A stretch of 64,000 bases of DNA from Planctomycetota bacterium (GCA_022566535.1 JADFIR010000005.1:1-64000); one strand, 5' to 3'; shown: positions 52,708 through 61,760, counted from the stretch's first letter. Made by a program: numbers and translations. The notes: generated by a model from the sequence alone, not told the origin.

Positions 52708-53017
52708 TGAGTATACCATCGACGCGCTGATCCTGCGCGACAAGGACGCCAACACCGCCTGGTCTGCGGCCTCAGACGGCACCCTCGAGGAGCGCATCTA
52801 CTCCTGCCATAACTGGCGGGGCGATGTGGTGGCCCTGATCGACCACACCGCCGACCAGGTCGAGCAGGTGCGGTACTCATCCTACGGCGTCCCCTCCGGC
52901 CTGCCGATGGGCAGGTGGAGTGCTTGCGGGAGGTTGGTGCCGGACTGGGTTGGCCGAGCCCGCACTCAATCGGGAGGGTCTCGACCTAGACGCACGCACC
53001 GATTCGCTCGTGGCTGA
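52708..53017 (+). pseudogene. Orphan RHS core fragment
   Basis: Encodes LILRDKDANTAWSAASDGTL, then EERIYSCHNWRGDV and YSSYGVPSGLPMG, nearly the same as 50418-50600 in the large RHS gene, then diverges into an unrelated tail. It has no start of its own. It resembles the displaced RHS tips known from other bacteria. The following 53018-53570 shows no convincing gene. Confidence 0.75.
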
Positions 53018-53570
53018 CTGGGAATGACGGAGAATTTTCCAGAGTAGACCGCGGCGCCGGAGAGGTGACCGAGTCGCCGATCCTGACCCGGGTCGTCGGT
53101 GTAGGTGTTGGCGGGAATGACCACGTTGGCCTCCAAGTCCTGGCGTCGATTCGGGTGACCACGCTCACCGACAGTGCGGCTGCGTGGCAGAGGTGGGCCG
53201 GACCACTGCCGCCGCGAAGGCTCACCCATCGACCGTCCGAACCTGGCTTGGACACGTGGCCACGTGGCGGTCCACGTGGAAGGGGCGCCGTTGGCCCCGA
53301 CCTGGACTGACAGCCCAGAATCCGCGGCACGCCGCACTTGGGCAGGGCGATGGAGCACCCACGTGGACCTAGACCGCTTGGGTCGCTGGGGCCTGGAATG
53401 ACCACGTAGCGGTGATCGGGAATCGGAGCTAGACGACTGCCGAAACACGTGTCATAGTCGCGCGGGGGTGACACCGCCTAAACATTTGACGTAACAACGG
53501 TTAGCCTGATTCAAGACCCTCCGGCCTATGACAAAAAGGACACCACTTTTCTGCTCGTTACCCTATGGTT

Positions 53571-53935
53571 TTGGGGTCGTCCTGTTTGGAGATTGATAGG
53601 TGCCTATCGGCCTTCGCGCATGCGCGAAGGCCGGTCGAAACAGGGGTTCGTAGCGCTACACCGTTACGCACCGCGCGCATTCCCTGTAAAGCAGGGGTTC
53701 GAACCTATTTGGGGTCACCTTGTTTGGAGATTGATAGGTGCCTATCGGCCTTCGCGTATGCGCGAAGGCCGGTGCAAACAGGGGTTCGTAGCGCTACACC
53801 GTTACGTAGCGCGCGCATTCCTTAGTAAAGCAGGGGTTCGTAGCGCTACACCGTTACGCAGCGCGCGCATTCCTTGTAAAGCAGGGGTTCGAACCTATTT
53901 GGGGTCACCTTGTTTGGAGATTGATAAGGTGCATA
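53571..53935. repeat. Palindromic tandem repeat array beside the large serine recombinase
   Basis: A unit starting GGGGTC and TTTGGAGATTGATAGGTGCC recurs at 138- and 190-bp spacing. Each of the first two units holds a 26-bp palindrome centred on CGCGCATGCGCG or a near-copy (53608-53633, 53746-53771). A 51-bp sub-unit with the palindrome GTAGCGCTAC occurs three times. The array ends 35 bp from the recombinase stop codon. No coding capacity is credible. Confidence 0.75.
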
Positions 53936-53969
53936 ACGGCCTCCATTCGGCAGCCCAGGCCGACGTTGT

Positions 53970-55946
53970 CTACTGGCCTCGACCGCGCTCGCGCCTCCTG
54001 CCCGGCGGCCGGCCGCGCCGCACCTCCGGCAGCTTCACGGCCACCGTCTCCGTCGCAGCGCCCACCGCCCCGCCCACGATCGTCGGCAGCAGGCGCACCT
54101 CGATCTTCGCCTCGTGCATCTGGCGATCGATCACGATCTGGACAACGCACCGTCGCACCGCGGCCTGCCGTTGGTCGAGTGGTCCTTCGCGCAGCGACGG
54201 CACAAGGCATGCGACGAACCGTGCAGTCTCTGCCACGAGATCATGAACCTCCGCCTCTGTTAGCGCCAGGCGTTCCAGCGATTCGATCTGGGTCTCCAGT
54301 CGCTCGCGCTCTTTGTTCAGTTCTTCGAGACGCTGATCGACCAGCTGGCGGTTCGTCGCCGTGATGTTGTCCAGCAGGTTCCGCGTGGTCTTGTCGATGC
54401 CCTTGAGCCGTGCTTCGAGCTTCTTCTTCTGCTTGGTGATCTGGCCGCGGTCCTCGTTGATGTGGATGCCCACTGCCTCGGCGATCCGCGTCCTCGCGCC
54501 CTTGCCTGCGTATCGAGCGTAGAAATCCACCAGGGTCTGGATCACCGCCTCCTCGAGCGCGTCCTTGGGAACGGCGCCGAGTGTGCACATGCTCCGGCCG
54601 TGGCGAATGTAGCCGCCGCAGGCGTAGTGGAAGGTCCGCTCGCGTCCTCCGTTGTCACCCTGAATGTTGCCGTAGCGCGTGTAGCCCTCGTAGCGACTCC
54701 CGCAGTTCGAGCAGACGCCGAGCCCCGAGAGCAGGAACTTGGCGCGGGGGCCGGTCCAGCCGCCGATGCGTTCGCCTGCCGGGGCGCCAGTCCGGGGGTT
54801 GATCCCGCGCTGGAGTCTTGACGATGGCTGCTCCTGGAGGCGCTGCTTGGCTGACTCCCAGATGCGCCGACTCACGGTTGCCGGGTGGGCGTTCTCGACG
54901 ACGAGCCAATCCGATTCGTCGTTCTGTTCGAGGCGCCGGCCATGGACCCCCTTTCGCTCGACCGCTCGTCCATCGACGATGCGGTAGAACCGCGCATCGG
55001 TCCGTCGGTTCCAGGCCATGTCACCGGTGTAGGCGGGGTTGATCAGGATTCCACGAACCGAGGTCAGCGACCACTTTCCGCTGTAGTGCGCTGCCCATTC
55101 GGGGCCTCTGGGCGGTGGAATGCCGTCTCGGTTCAGGGCGTCGGCAACGGCCTTGAAGCCGCGTCGCTCCTGAACATACATCGTGAAGATCCGCTGGATC
55201 GTTTCCACCCGGCTCTTCTCGCTGGGGATCAGCTTGCACCGGTCCTTGCGGGAGACGCTGATCGACTCACCGCGTTCGAGCGTGCGGACCAGCTTTCCCT
55301 TGTGATCGAACATCTGCTTGGTGCCGTCGCGCATGTAGCGGAGGATGAACAGGAACTGGCCCGACTGGCTCTCATAGCCCAGGTCGTAGCCGTAGGGCGG
55401 GGCGCCACCCATCCACCAGCCTTCACCGTTGCCTGCGGCATCCCCGTTGGTCGCCTTGCTGACCAGCCCGCGAATGACCACCTTGGACAGATCCTTGCTT
55501 TCCTCCCTGGCCTGCCACTGCTTGACCGGCCGAATCAGATCATCCGTTCCATCGCCGGTGAAGTTCTCGCTGACGTAGTGGACCTCGACGCCGTGGGTGC
55601 GAAGGACGTGGCGGTAGTAGCCGGCCTCGTCGTTGTCGATCCTGCCGAAGCGCTTGACGTCGTACACGACGATTATGCCGAAGTCGCAGCTGGGGCGCTT
55701 GGCATCAGCCATCATCGCCTGGAACGCCCGTCGGCCGATGGTACTGGTGCCGCTGACCGCATCGTCCACGTAGTAGCGCAGCAGCCGCAGGCCGTGTTCG
55801 TCCACGTACTTTTCAATCGCACGCTTCTGATCGGGGATGGACTGCTCCTGGCGATCGGTGGACCGCCGCACGTACCCAACGGCCCGCGTGGCCCGGGTTT
55901 GCGCCTTGCCGCTGCGAGGGGCGTTGATGGTGTTGGCTCTGGCCAT
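53970..55946 (-). CDS. Large serine recombinase
   Basis: 658 residues from the ATG after AAAGGAGG. Domains in order: resolvase catalytic domain with Ser in VGYVRRSTDRQEQS (about residues 20-33) and the AFQAMMADAKR, VYDVKRFGR and GLVSKATNGD segments; recombinase domain with RRGFKAVADALNRDGIPPPR; zinc ribbon LLSGLGVCSNCGSRYEG with a second Cys pair near HGRSMCTLG; and a C-terminal coiled coil (KQKKKLEARLKGIDK). Such enzymes integrate and excise large elements. The N-terminal 77 codons are duplicated at 1-231. Confidence 0.92.
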   Translation of the reverse strand: MARANTINAPRSGKAQTRATRAVGYVRRSTDRQEQSIPDQKRAIEKYVDEHGLRLLRYYVDDAVSGTSTIGRRAFQAMMADAKRPSCDFGIIVVYDVKRFGRIDNDEAGYYRHVLRTHGVEVHYVSENFTGDGTDDLIRPVKQWQAREESKDLSKVVIRGLVSKATNGDAAGNGEGWWMGGAPPYGYDLGYESQSGQFLFILRYMRDGTKQMFDHKGKLVRTLERGESISVSRKDRCKLIPSEKSRVETIQRIFTMYVQERRGFKAVADALNRDGIPPPRGPEWAAHYSGKWSLTSVRGILINPAYTGDMAWNRRTDARFYRIVDGRAVERKGVHGRRLEQNDESDWLVVENAHPATVSRRIWESAKQRLQEQPSSRLQRGINPRTGAPAGERIGGWTGPRAKFLLSGLGVCSNCGSRYEGYTRYGNIQGDNGGRERTFHYACGGYIRHGRSMCTLGAVPKDALEEAVIQTLVDFYARYAGKGARTRIAEAVGIHINEDRGQITKQKKKLEARLKGIDKTTRNLLDNITATNRQLVDQRLEELNKERERLETQIESLERLALTEAEVHDLVAETARFVACLVPSLREGPLDQRQAAVRRCVVQIVIDRQMHEAKIEVRLLPTIVGGAVGAATETVAVKLPEVRRGRPPGRRRERGRGQ

Positions 55947-56043
55947 GACTGGACCTCCTTTCGCAGCCCTGCGCGACGTGCCGTTCGCCCAGGGGGGTAG
56001 GGGGTCATGGGGGTCTAAGGTGGGCCGAACATCAAGGCAATTG
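55716..56043. repeat. Direct repeat, right copy
   Basis: Gap-free counterpart of 1-328. In this copy the recombinase gene continues intact. The match ends at 56043, where both flanks diverge. Confidence 0.9.
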
Positions 56044-56059
56044 TGGGCGAATCCGGTGA

Positions 56060-56125
56060 TTTCTGGCCAGAATCTGGCCATCCGGGCCCAGAATCGGCCA
56101 AATCGGCCAATGCGGCCGACCTGGG
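56060..56125. promoter_or_regulatory. Iterated GGCC/GGCCA motifs upstream of recombinase (right)
   Basis: Six or more GGCCA or GGCC boxes within about 65 bp, for example TTCTGGCCAGAATCTGGCCA. Similar boxes follow the left repeat. No gene is recognised in 56126-56361, although the frame ending LYRLQALLKMACTSQK looks partly protein-like. Confidence 0.35.
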
Positions 56126-56361
56126 CCCGGATGCCGATTCCTCGCCGTCGGGCCTTGCTGTCGCATCGGAACTGCTGCTGCGGAGCTCTTCGAAGGATCG
56201 CTGGATGAGTACCTGACCGATGCGGCATGGGTGCTGCACCGCCAGACAGACGCGGAAGTTCTCGTTGACCTCGCCAGCGCACCGGACACGATCACGACCT
56301 GCGTGCAATTGCGGCTCTACCGGCTCCAGGCGCTGCTGAAGATGGCCTGCACATCTCAGAA

Positions 56362-56481
56362 ATGAGGTGCTCCCAACCGGACCGCGATCTGGCCACCGTG
56401 ATCGAAGCCTGGAAGGATCTGCCGGACCCGGTTCGCAAGCGGACTAGAACCGTAGCGCACGCCAGCCTGCCTCATGATTGA
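56362..56481 (+). CDS. Small protein, 39 residues, paralogue of the 56485-56754 product
   Basis: Contains DRDLATVIEAWKDLPDPVRK, which matches DPDLQCLIDAWPRLPKPVKA in the next gene. This repeating DL-x(3)-I-x-AW-x-LP-x-PV pattern suggests a small conserved helical family. Possibly truncated. Confidence 0.4.
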   Translation: MRCSQPDRDLATVIEAWKDLPDPVRKRTRTVAHASLPHD

Positions 56482-56484
56482 GGC

Positions 56485-56754
56485 GTGGGTCACGCTGCCG
56501 CAGGATTGCCCAATGGGCTGGCATCGTCAGCTTTCAGTTTGGAAGGCTGCAAGCTGCCGAGCGCAAACACTAGGAAACACAGCGACTTACGAAACCGCCC
56601 CATCGGCGAAACAGCACCGGCGCTGAATCCTGCGCGGGGATCAGCCCATATCGACCCCGATCTGCAATGCCTGATCGACGCATGGCCGAGGCTGCCGAAG
56701 CCGGTCAAGGCGGGCATCGTGGCGATGGTCAAGTCGACGGAAACTCACGGATGA
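56485..56754 (+). CDS. Small phage-like protein
   Basis: Up to 89 residues; the conserved part is the C-terminal half, DPDLQCLIDAWPRLPKPVKA then GIVAMVKS. The N-terminal part from the GTG start looks less protein-like, so the true start may be later. Its stop overlaps the next ATG (GATGA), giving a three-gene coupled unit with the following two. Confidence 0.5.
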   Translation: MGHAAAGLPNGLASSAFSLEGCKLPSANTRKHSDLRNRPIGETAPALNPARGSAHIDPDLQCLIDAWPRLPKPVKAGIVAMVKSTETHG

Positions 56755-57062
56755 GGGCACCGTCACCAACGGGAGATAACGGCAACCACGACCGTCGTGG
56801 GCGGTTCCAACGGGGCAATAAGGCAGCGAAGGGCAATCCCCACGCTCAACGGGTGGGGCGGCTCCGATCGGCGCTCCTGGAAGCGGTCGATGAGGCCGCA
56901 ATCCGTCGGGTTGTCGAAGCCCTGATCAAAGAGGCCGAGGGCGGCAACGTCCCGGCCGTCCGCGAACTGCTCGACCGCTGCATCGGCAAGCCGCATGAGA
57001 CGGACCTCATCGAGCGCATCGAACGGCTCGAAGCCACGCTCGTCGAGAAGGTGGGACGATGA
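56751..57062 (+). CDS. Small DUF5681-like mobile-element protein
   Basis: 103 residues. It begins with a Gly/Asn-rich stretch and RGRFQRGNKAAKGNPHAQRV, then a helical domain, LRSALLEAVDEAAIRRVVEA, and ends LLDRCIGKPHETDLIERIER. The GRFxxGN-AAKGNP start is typical of DUF5681-like proteins found with phage packaging genes. Overlaps both neighbours by 4 bp. Confidence 0.65.
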   Translation: MRAPSPTGDNGNHDRRGRFQRGNKAAKGNPHAQRVGRLRSALLEAVDEAAIRRVVEALIKEAEGGNVPAVRELLDRCIGKPHETDLIERIERLEATLVEKVGR

Positions 57063-57277
57063 GTCTGAACGGACGGATACGCAAGCTGGAACGGCGCTTG
57101 GGCGTCAGCGGCCCATGCTCCACCTGCGGCGGGCGTGGACGGGGCGCACTTATCCTGATCGACGAAGAGAACCCGCCTGACAAACCACCGGAGCCGAGAG
57201 GCTGCCCCGAGTGCGGCAAGGTGTCGAGCATCAAACGGATCATTTTGTGCGCGCGGCCTGCGGCCACACGGCAGTAG
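57059..57277 (+). CDS. Small zinc-ribbon protein
   Basis: 72 residues. Two CxxC pairs, CSTCGG (about 20-25) and CPECGK (about 49-54), form a likely zinc ribbon around an acidic loop. The N-terminus SLNGRIRKLERRLG is a helix typical of small phage proteins. Its ATG overlaps the stop of the previous gene. Role unknown; 57278-57587 downstream holds no gene I can support. Confidence 0.6.
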   Translation: MSLNGRIRKLERRLGVSGPCSTCGGRGRGALILIDEENPPDKPPEPRGCPECGKVSSIKRIILCARPAATRQ

Positions 57278-57587
57278 AGAAAATCCGGCGGTCCGGCCTT
57301 GGTGGGACCCAGCATCTCGCCCAGCAGCACGACCGCTGCAAGCAGGTCATCGTGGTGGATGATCCACCGCTGGCCAGATTCGTCGCAGGCATCGAGTGTC
57401 CAGTTGCCGTCGCCGCCGGCATCCTCTGTCCGCCACGTGGCGCAGTGGACTGACGCGCACGTCGCGCGGCCTGGCCGTTGTTCGTCCTGGACTCTAGAGA
57501 ATTCGCGGCTGATCGAGTGCAAGGAGCCCGAAAACAAAAAAGCCCCCGGTGCTGGCCGAGGGCGTCGTCGATAAGCGATTTCATCAC

Positions 57588-57611
57588 CCTCTCCCCTGCA
57601 GGGGAGAGGGG
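57588..57611. terminator. 24-bp palindrome, possible bidirectional terminator
   Basis: CCCTCTCCCCTG and its exact complement. Such CTCTCCC palindromes are frequent intergenic repeats in many bacteria. It lies between converging genes (57277 and 57640), compatible with transcription termination, but lacks a T-run. Confidence 0.4.
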
Positions 57612-57639
57612 AGGGTGAGAGGTGAGAGAAGATGCCCGC

Positions 57640-59964
57640 TTATGGCTGCCCCTCCAGAAGCGCAAGCAGCAGAGACGCGGACGCGAAGGCTTCGGAGTCG
57701 CTTGCGTCGATCAGCCAGTCCTGGTATTCGTCGACGCTGTCGAATCCCATCTCATCGAGCGCCGCGGTGAGCGATGAGCTTGAACCCGATCCGCCGTCGC
57801 CTTGAGCGCACTCGTCGCAGGTCAACTCCGGGCCGGGGCCACAGAGGGGCGCTTGCGGGCAGGCGCCCCAGTTGTTCAGCAGTCTCGACAGATCGAATGG
57901 ATCGGTGGTGCAGTCGCCGGTCAGATCGCCGCAGGGCATGCCCCAGCACGCCAGCAAGCGTGCCTGATCGAACGCATCGACGGTGCAGTCGGGCACGCCT
58001 AGAGGGCCGGTGAAGTCGCCGGGACATTCGTTGAAGGGATCAACGTCGCCACACGCCGGGAGCTGGGAGCAATCGGCCGGACATCCAATGAGATAGCGAT
58101 CGAACCAGCACCGGCAGTTGTCCTGTTCCTCCGGGGTGCCGTTGGTCAGGCAGTCCTTGAACAGGTCCCAGTCGTCCTCGCTCAGCCCGGCGTCATCGAG
58201 CTCCTTTTTCAGCGATTTCGGCGGTTGTCCCGTCGTTTCGGGGCACCTGCCCCAGTTGTCCGCCAGGGCCTTCAGGTCGAAGACGTCCACATCGCCGTCG
58301 CAATTGACGTCAGGCGGACCGCCGGGGTCGGTACCCCACGCGGCGAGAAGGTTCAGCAGATCCAGGATACCGACCATCCCATCGCCGTCGAGGTCCCACG
58401 GACACGGCCCCAGTTTGCACAGTTCATACGCGCCCATGTCCACAATTCCAAGTGGCGGCGCTGGGACGACCCGAATGTGCAAGTCGAGGTCAGGCGTCGG
58501 CTCCATGATGTCCATGTCCTCATTAACATCAAATTCATCATCCGGGATCACATCTTCGTCCGGGTTGCCCGCGTTGATGCACAGTGATCCGGCTTGTAAA
58601 TGAAAATCACTCGCGGGATTGACAAAAAGTGGATCATCTCCGATGTTGCCATTTCCATCGAACGGCCCGCCTGGCTCGAGGCCCTCAATGCAGGTGTAGC
58701 TGACATCGGGGATTGCCGGTGGATTCCAGGAGATTTGCGCGGATTGCCCGCTGCCGCTGGAGTCCGAATTGCCCCATAGAATGCAGTTGATGACCTCGGC
58801 GCTGGCCTCGTCGTCGTCAAGGATTCCACCGCCGATTCCGATATCTGCTGAGTTTCGAGTGAATGTACAGTTGATGAACACCGGTGAACTCGGACCGGGG
58901 TTTGCCGAGTTCAAGATAGCACCGCCCCCATCGGCTCCCAGAGCGAAATTATCTACAAATAGACAGTTCACCAGCAAGGAACGATTCGCGCTATGGTTGA
59001 ATATAGCGCCTCCGCCGTCGCCGGTAGCTGAGTTGTCGATAAATGAACAATTGATCATGCGCAGCCCAACCCCGGGGCAGCCCATACAATCCCCCTGGTT
59101 GTACACGGCGCCGCCTTCCGAGGCCAGGTTCCCTTGAAATTTGCAGCGAATGAGGACCGGCTGTGAAAGTTGAGCCAACATTCCCCCGCCGCGACTCTCA
59201 TTGGCACCGCCATTGGCGTGGCCACTGGTAATCGTGAACCCGTCGAGGCGAGAAGTCTCGTCCACGCCAGGCCCCGCTGCAGCGCCGGCATTGACGACGT
59301 GGTATGCCTTCGTGGAACAGAGCCCGTTGGCGATGTCGGTACAGAAGGTGTCCCACTGAATGTCGCAGCAATACTGGAACCCCCCCCCCGGGAAGGCACA
59401 CACGACCTCGCAGCAGGCCGGGTCGGTGCATCCCGGGATGCCGGGCGTTGGCGTGAAACAGTTGCCAGCCCCAGGGTCTGGATCGGCGCACGCCGGTGGC
59501 GGATCGACCGGCTGTAGCGGATTAATGTCCCCGCTCAAGATGGTTTCGTTCGCTTCGGGGTCGCGCTGACTGAGCTCGGTTTCACCGCCGCCCGGAAAGG
59601 CGTTGCCGAGGAATCCGCCGTAGATCCCGACATTGTTGATCAGGTTGAAGGTCGCTGTGCGGTCGTCGCTGCCGCCGAGACCACACGCATCACATTCATC
59701 GGGATGATAGGTGCCGGCCGCGACCCAGACTTGTGTGATCCCGTTCAGGGGATCTGAAGCAAACGCCAGCGCGTCTTGGAGGTGGATGTAGGCATTCTGC
59801 CATGTCGCCCCGGGATCGCCAGGTCCTCCCGGCGCATTCTGATCCACCGCTCGAATAGTTGCTGGGTTAAACTGTGCATGCGCTGACCCTGCCAACGCGA
59901 TGGCAAGTAGTCCTGCTAGACATGACGGAAGTCTGTACGGAATGTTGCGCGAGTTGTTTGTCAT
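57640..59964 (-). CDS. Secreted parallel beta-helix protein with dockerin-type repeats
   Basis: 774 residues with a signal peptide (LPSCLAGLLAIALAGSAHA). The middle (about 60-480) is a polymorphic-outer-membrane-protein-like right-handed beta-helix: GGAVYNQ, GGGAIFNHS, GGGAILNSA and GGGILDDD repeats. Two dockerin-like regions follow: WDLDGDGMVGILDLLNLLAA with NCDGDVDVFDLKALADNWG, and DFTGPLGVPDCTVDAFDQAR with GDCTTDPFDLSRLLNNWG. It is an extracellular or surface protein. The dockerin-type regions, common in Phycisphaerae, may act as attachment or sorting modules. ATG with GAGGAG upstream. Confidence 0.88.
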   Translation of the reverse strand: MTNNSRNIPYRLPSCLAGLLAIALAGSAHAQFNPATIRAVDQNAPGGPGDPGATWQNAYIHLQDALAFASDPLNGITQVWVAAGTYHPDECDACGLGGSDDRTATFNLINNVGIYGGFLGNAFPGGGETELSQRDPEANETILSGDINPLQPVDPPPACADPDPGAGNCFTPTPGIPGCTDPACCEVVCAFPGGGFQYCCDIQWDTFCTDIANGLCSTKAYHVVNAGAAAGPGVDETSRLDGFTITSGHANGGANESRGGGMLAQLSQPVLIRCKFQGNLASEGGAVYNQGDCMGCPGVGLRMINCSFIDNSATGDGGGAIFNHSANRSLLVNCLFVDNFALGADGGGAILNSANPGPSSPVFINCTFTRNSADIGIGGGILDDDEASAEVINCILWGNSDSSGSGQSAQISWNPPAIPDVSYTCIEGLEPGGPFDGNGNIGDDPLFVNPASDFHLQAGSLCINAGNPDEDVIPDDEFDVNEDMDIMEPTPDLDLHIRVVPAPPLGIVDMGAYELCKLGPCPWDLDGDGMVGILDLLNLLAAWGTDPGGPPDVNCDGDVDVFDLKALADNWGRCPETTGQPPKSLKKELDDAGLSEDDWDLFKDCLTNGTPEEQDNCRCWFDRYLIGCPADCSQLPACGDVDPFNECPGDFTGPLGVPDCTVDAFDQARLLACWGMPCGDLTGDCTTDPFDLSRLLNNWGACPQAPLCGPGPELTCDECAQGDGGSGSSSSLTAALDEMGFDSVDEYQDWLIDASDSEAFASASLLLALLEGQP

Positions 59965-60082
59965 GTTTTTGCTCCTCTTTCAAGTGTCCCTTTCACGATG
60001 AGCTTTCACGCCCTCCGTGTTTGCTTGTGTGTCCGTCGCACCTCCGTTCTTCGCGCCGTAAGGAGCGACATGTTTGCTGTCA

Positions 60083-61369
60083 TCACTGGCCCCAGTTGGC
60101 CAAGAGTGTGAGAAGGTCGAGGATCCCGACGCCGCCGTCGCCATCCAGGTCGGCCGGGCAGGCGGCCTTCGGCGGACACGGCCCCCAATTGCTCAGCAGT
60201 ATCAGCAGATCGGTGATGCCGACGGCGCAATCGCTGTCAAGGTCGCCCAACGGCGGTTGAATCGGTGTCAGGAGGAATGCGACCACACCGGTCGAACTAG
60301 TGGCCCGCCCTGTGATCTGACCAGCGTTGGCGACCGCCGTCCCCCAATTGATAAGCAAGTCAGAATCCACAGGGATGAGATCATTGAGGTCGGCCATCAC
60401 CCCATCCTTCCACACAAACCCTCTCTGGACATTGGGGTTTGCACTCATGCTGCAAACGCCGACCGCCACACCGGCGTCGTTCAAATCGAAGCCGCCACAG
60501 CGATCAAACCCCGGGAGCAGACCCAGATCCGTCATCTCTCCATCCTCCCAAAGGAACGAACGGCTCAACACCGGGGAATCCTTATCCTTCTGCAGAGATC
60601 CGGTGATTAGGATTGCTCCAAGGTTATTGACAGCCTGAGCCTGCGCCGCGAAACCATCTGGGATGATCCCGAGATCGATCACAAAACCGTCGTGCCAGAC
60701 GAAGGCATGTGAGTCGGTGGCAATGCCGGTCCCCATCCATCCGACGATCTGGGGGCCGGCGCCATTGATGTCGCCACCTGCGCTTCTGGGTCCGAAGGTG
60801 GGCTCAATAATGGTCATCCGGGCCTCGTCCCAAAGGTAGGCTTTGTGGCTGTAGGGTGGGCCATCGCTATCGCTGGTGGTCCCGAGGACTCGGCCGAGGC
60901 TGACCGCTTCGGCATTGCTGAACGCCCCCGCCGGCGGAGGGATCTGGATGAACTCATTGCCGTCGATCAGGAATGCGATATTGGTAAGCCCGTCGCCGGG
61001 GATGTCGAACTCCCCGACGATTTGGGTGCCGTCGGCGCTAATATCGCGGGCCTTAGCCGATCCCGTGCCCGGCGGCATGTCAAGGGTGACGAATTTCCCA
61101 TCGGCTCCCGTCCAGAGGAACGCCCTAGCAGGGCCAATCACGCAGGATTGGTAGTAGCCCACGATATTCGGCAGACCGCCGTCCACCGGCTCACTGATGG
61201 CGGTCCCGATCGTCGGCGGGAAACCAAACGGAGGACATTCCTCAGCCTGGATGAGCGCGGTCACTTTGTACCCGCAGGGCATTTGCGCGCGAACAGCAGC
61301 GGTCACCAGCAGGATGGCCAGGGTGACTGGAACCACTGAGCCCAAACGTCTTGCGAACAGGGTAAGCAT
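60083..61369 (-). CDS. Secreted HAF-repeat protein with dockerin-type repeats
   Basis: 428 residues with a signal peptide (SVVPVTLAILLVTAAVRA). Repeats of about 50 residues, each with a W-x-DG or W-x(2)-G strand, such as AFVWHDGFVIDLGIIPDGFA and SFLWEDGEMTDLGLLPGFD, define HAF/extracellular repeats. The end has two dockerin-type motifs, DLDSDCAVGITDLLILLSNW and DLDGDGGVGILDLLTLLANW. Adjacent beta-helix gene on the same strand, 118 bp downstream. Start preceded by AAGGAGG within a leader that is duplicated at 61684-61760. Confidence 0.88.
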   Translation of the reverse strand: MLTLFARRLGSVVPVTLAILLVTAAVRAQMPCGYKVTALIQAEECPPFGFPPTIGTAISEPVDGGLPNIVGYYQSCVIGPARAFLWTGADGKFVTLDMPPGTGSAKARDISADGTQIVGEFDIPGDGLTNIAFLIDGNEFIQIPPPAGAFSNAEAVSLGRVLGTTSDSDGPPYSHKAYLWDEARMTIIEPTFGPRSAGGDINGAGPQIVGWMGTGIATDSHAFVWHDGFVIDLGIIPDGFAAQAQAVNNLGAILITGSLQKDKDSPVLSRSFLWEDGEMTDLGLLPGFDRCGGFDLNDAGVAVGVCSMSANPNVQRGFVWKDGVMADLNDLIPVDSDLLINWGTAVANAGQITGRATSSTGVVAFLLTPIQPPLGDLDSDCAVGITDLLILLSNWGPCPPKAACPADLDGDGGVGILDLLTLLANWGQ

Positions 61370-61382
61370 GGATTCTTGGCCT

Positions 61383-61455
61383 CCTTAGGTCTATATGCCG
61401 TGTAGGCGTCGATCTTGCGCGCAATGTGAAAAAAAGTTCGAAATCACCAATCCGG
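61383..61455 (-). promoter_or_regulatory. Leader/promoter segment of the HAF gene (copy 1 of a duplicated leader)
   Basis: On the minus strand GGTGATTTCGAACTTTTTTT, then a GC-rich stretch, then GCATATAGACCTAAGGAGGC before the ATG. The same order of elements recurs at 61684-61760. Conserved position suggests a promoter plus ribosome-binding leader. Confidence 0.5.
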
Positions 61456-61573
61456 CCGGGACGTGGGCAGAGGTGCTTTGAGTAGCGTCCCTGTTCGGCC
61501 GTCGCACGGAGTGTACCAGATTTCCTACAACGAATCGCCCCCTTTTTCTGAATCTCATGCTTTTCATCCTGGA

Positions 61574-61760
61574 CTACGCGCGCGAAGCCGAGTTGCCGAG
61601 GAGAACGGCCACCAAGGCGGTGGACATACTCACGCGAGCGATCAATCCCGGACGTACCGCGAACACAGCGGCACGCGTTTTGGCCTCCATAGGTATATGC
61701 GCTTCCGGCCTCGGTCTTGCACCCGCGAATCCGAAAAAAGCTTCAAAATCACCTCCCAGC
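61574..61760 (-). pseudogene. Duplicated leader plus signal-peptide remnant of a lost secreted-protein gene
   Basis: The minus strand has GGTGATTTTGAAGCTTTTTT and GCATATACCTATGGAGGCC, close to the HAF gene leader, followed by a frame reading MSTALVAVLLGNSASRA and a stop, a truncated signal peptide. Upstream, at 61817-61880, another frame has AGITDLLYLLATGARV, a decayed dockerin repeat. The region 61370-62432 is therefore a graveyard of secreted-protein genes. Confidence 0.5.

Noticed and set aside
52966-53448. 160-residue minus-strand frame
   Set aside because: Arg/Pro/Ser-rich with no start signal or domain, produced by GC-rich repeats containing CCACGTGG.
53571-53935. CRISPR array
   Set aside because: Repeat units are long, few, unequally spaced and internally palindromic, the sequences between them are themselves repeats, and no cas genes are present.
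56015-56282. N-terminal extension of the large serine recombinase
   Set aside because: The ATG at 55946 has a strong ribosome-binding site and the resolvase domain starts there; the extension is the GGCCA-rich leader.
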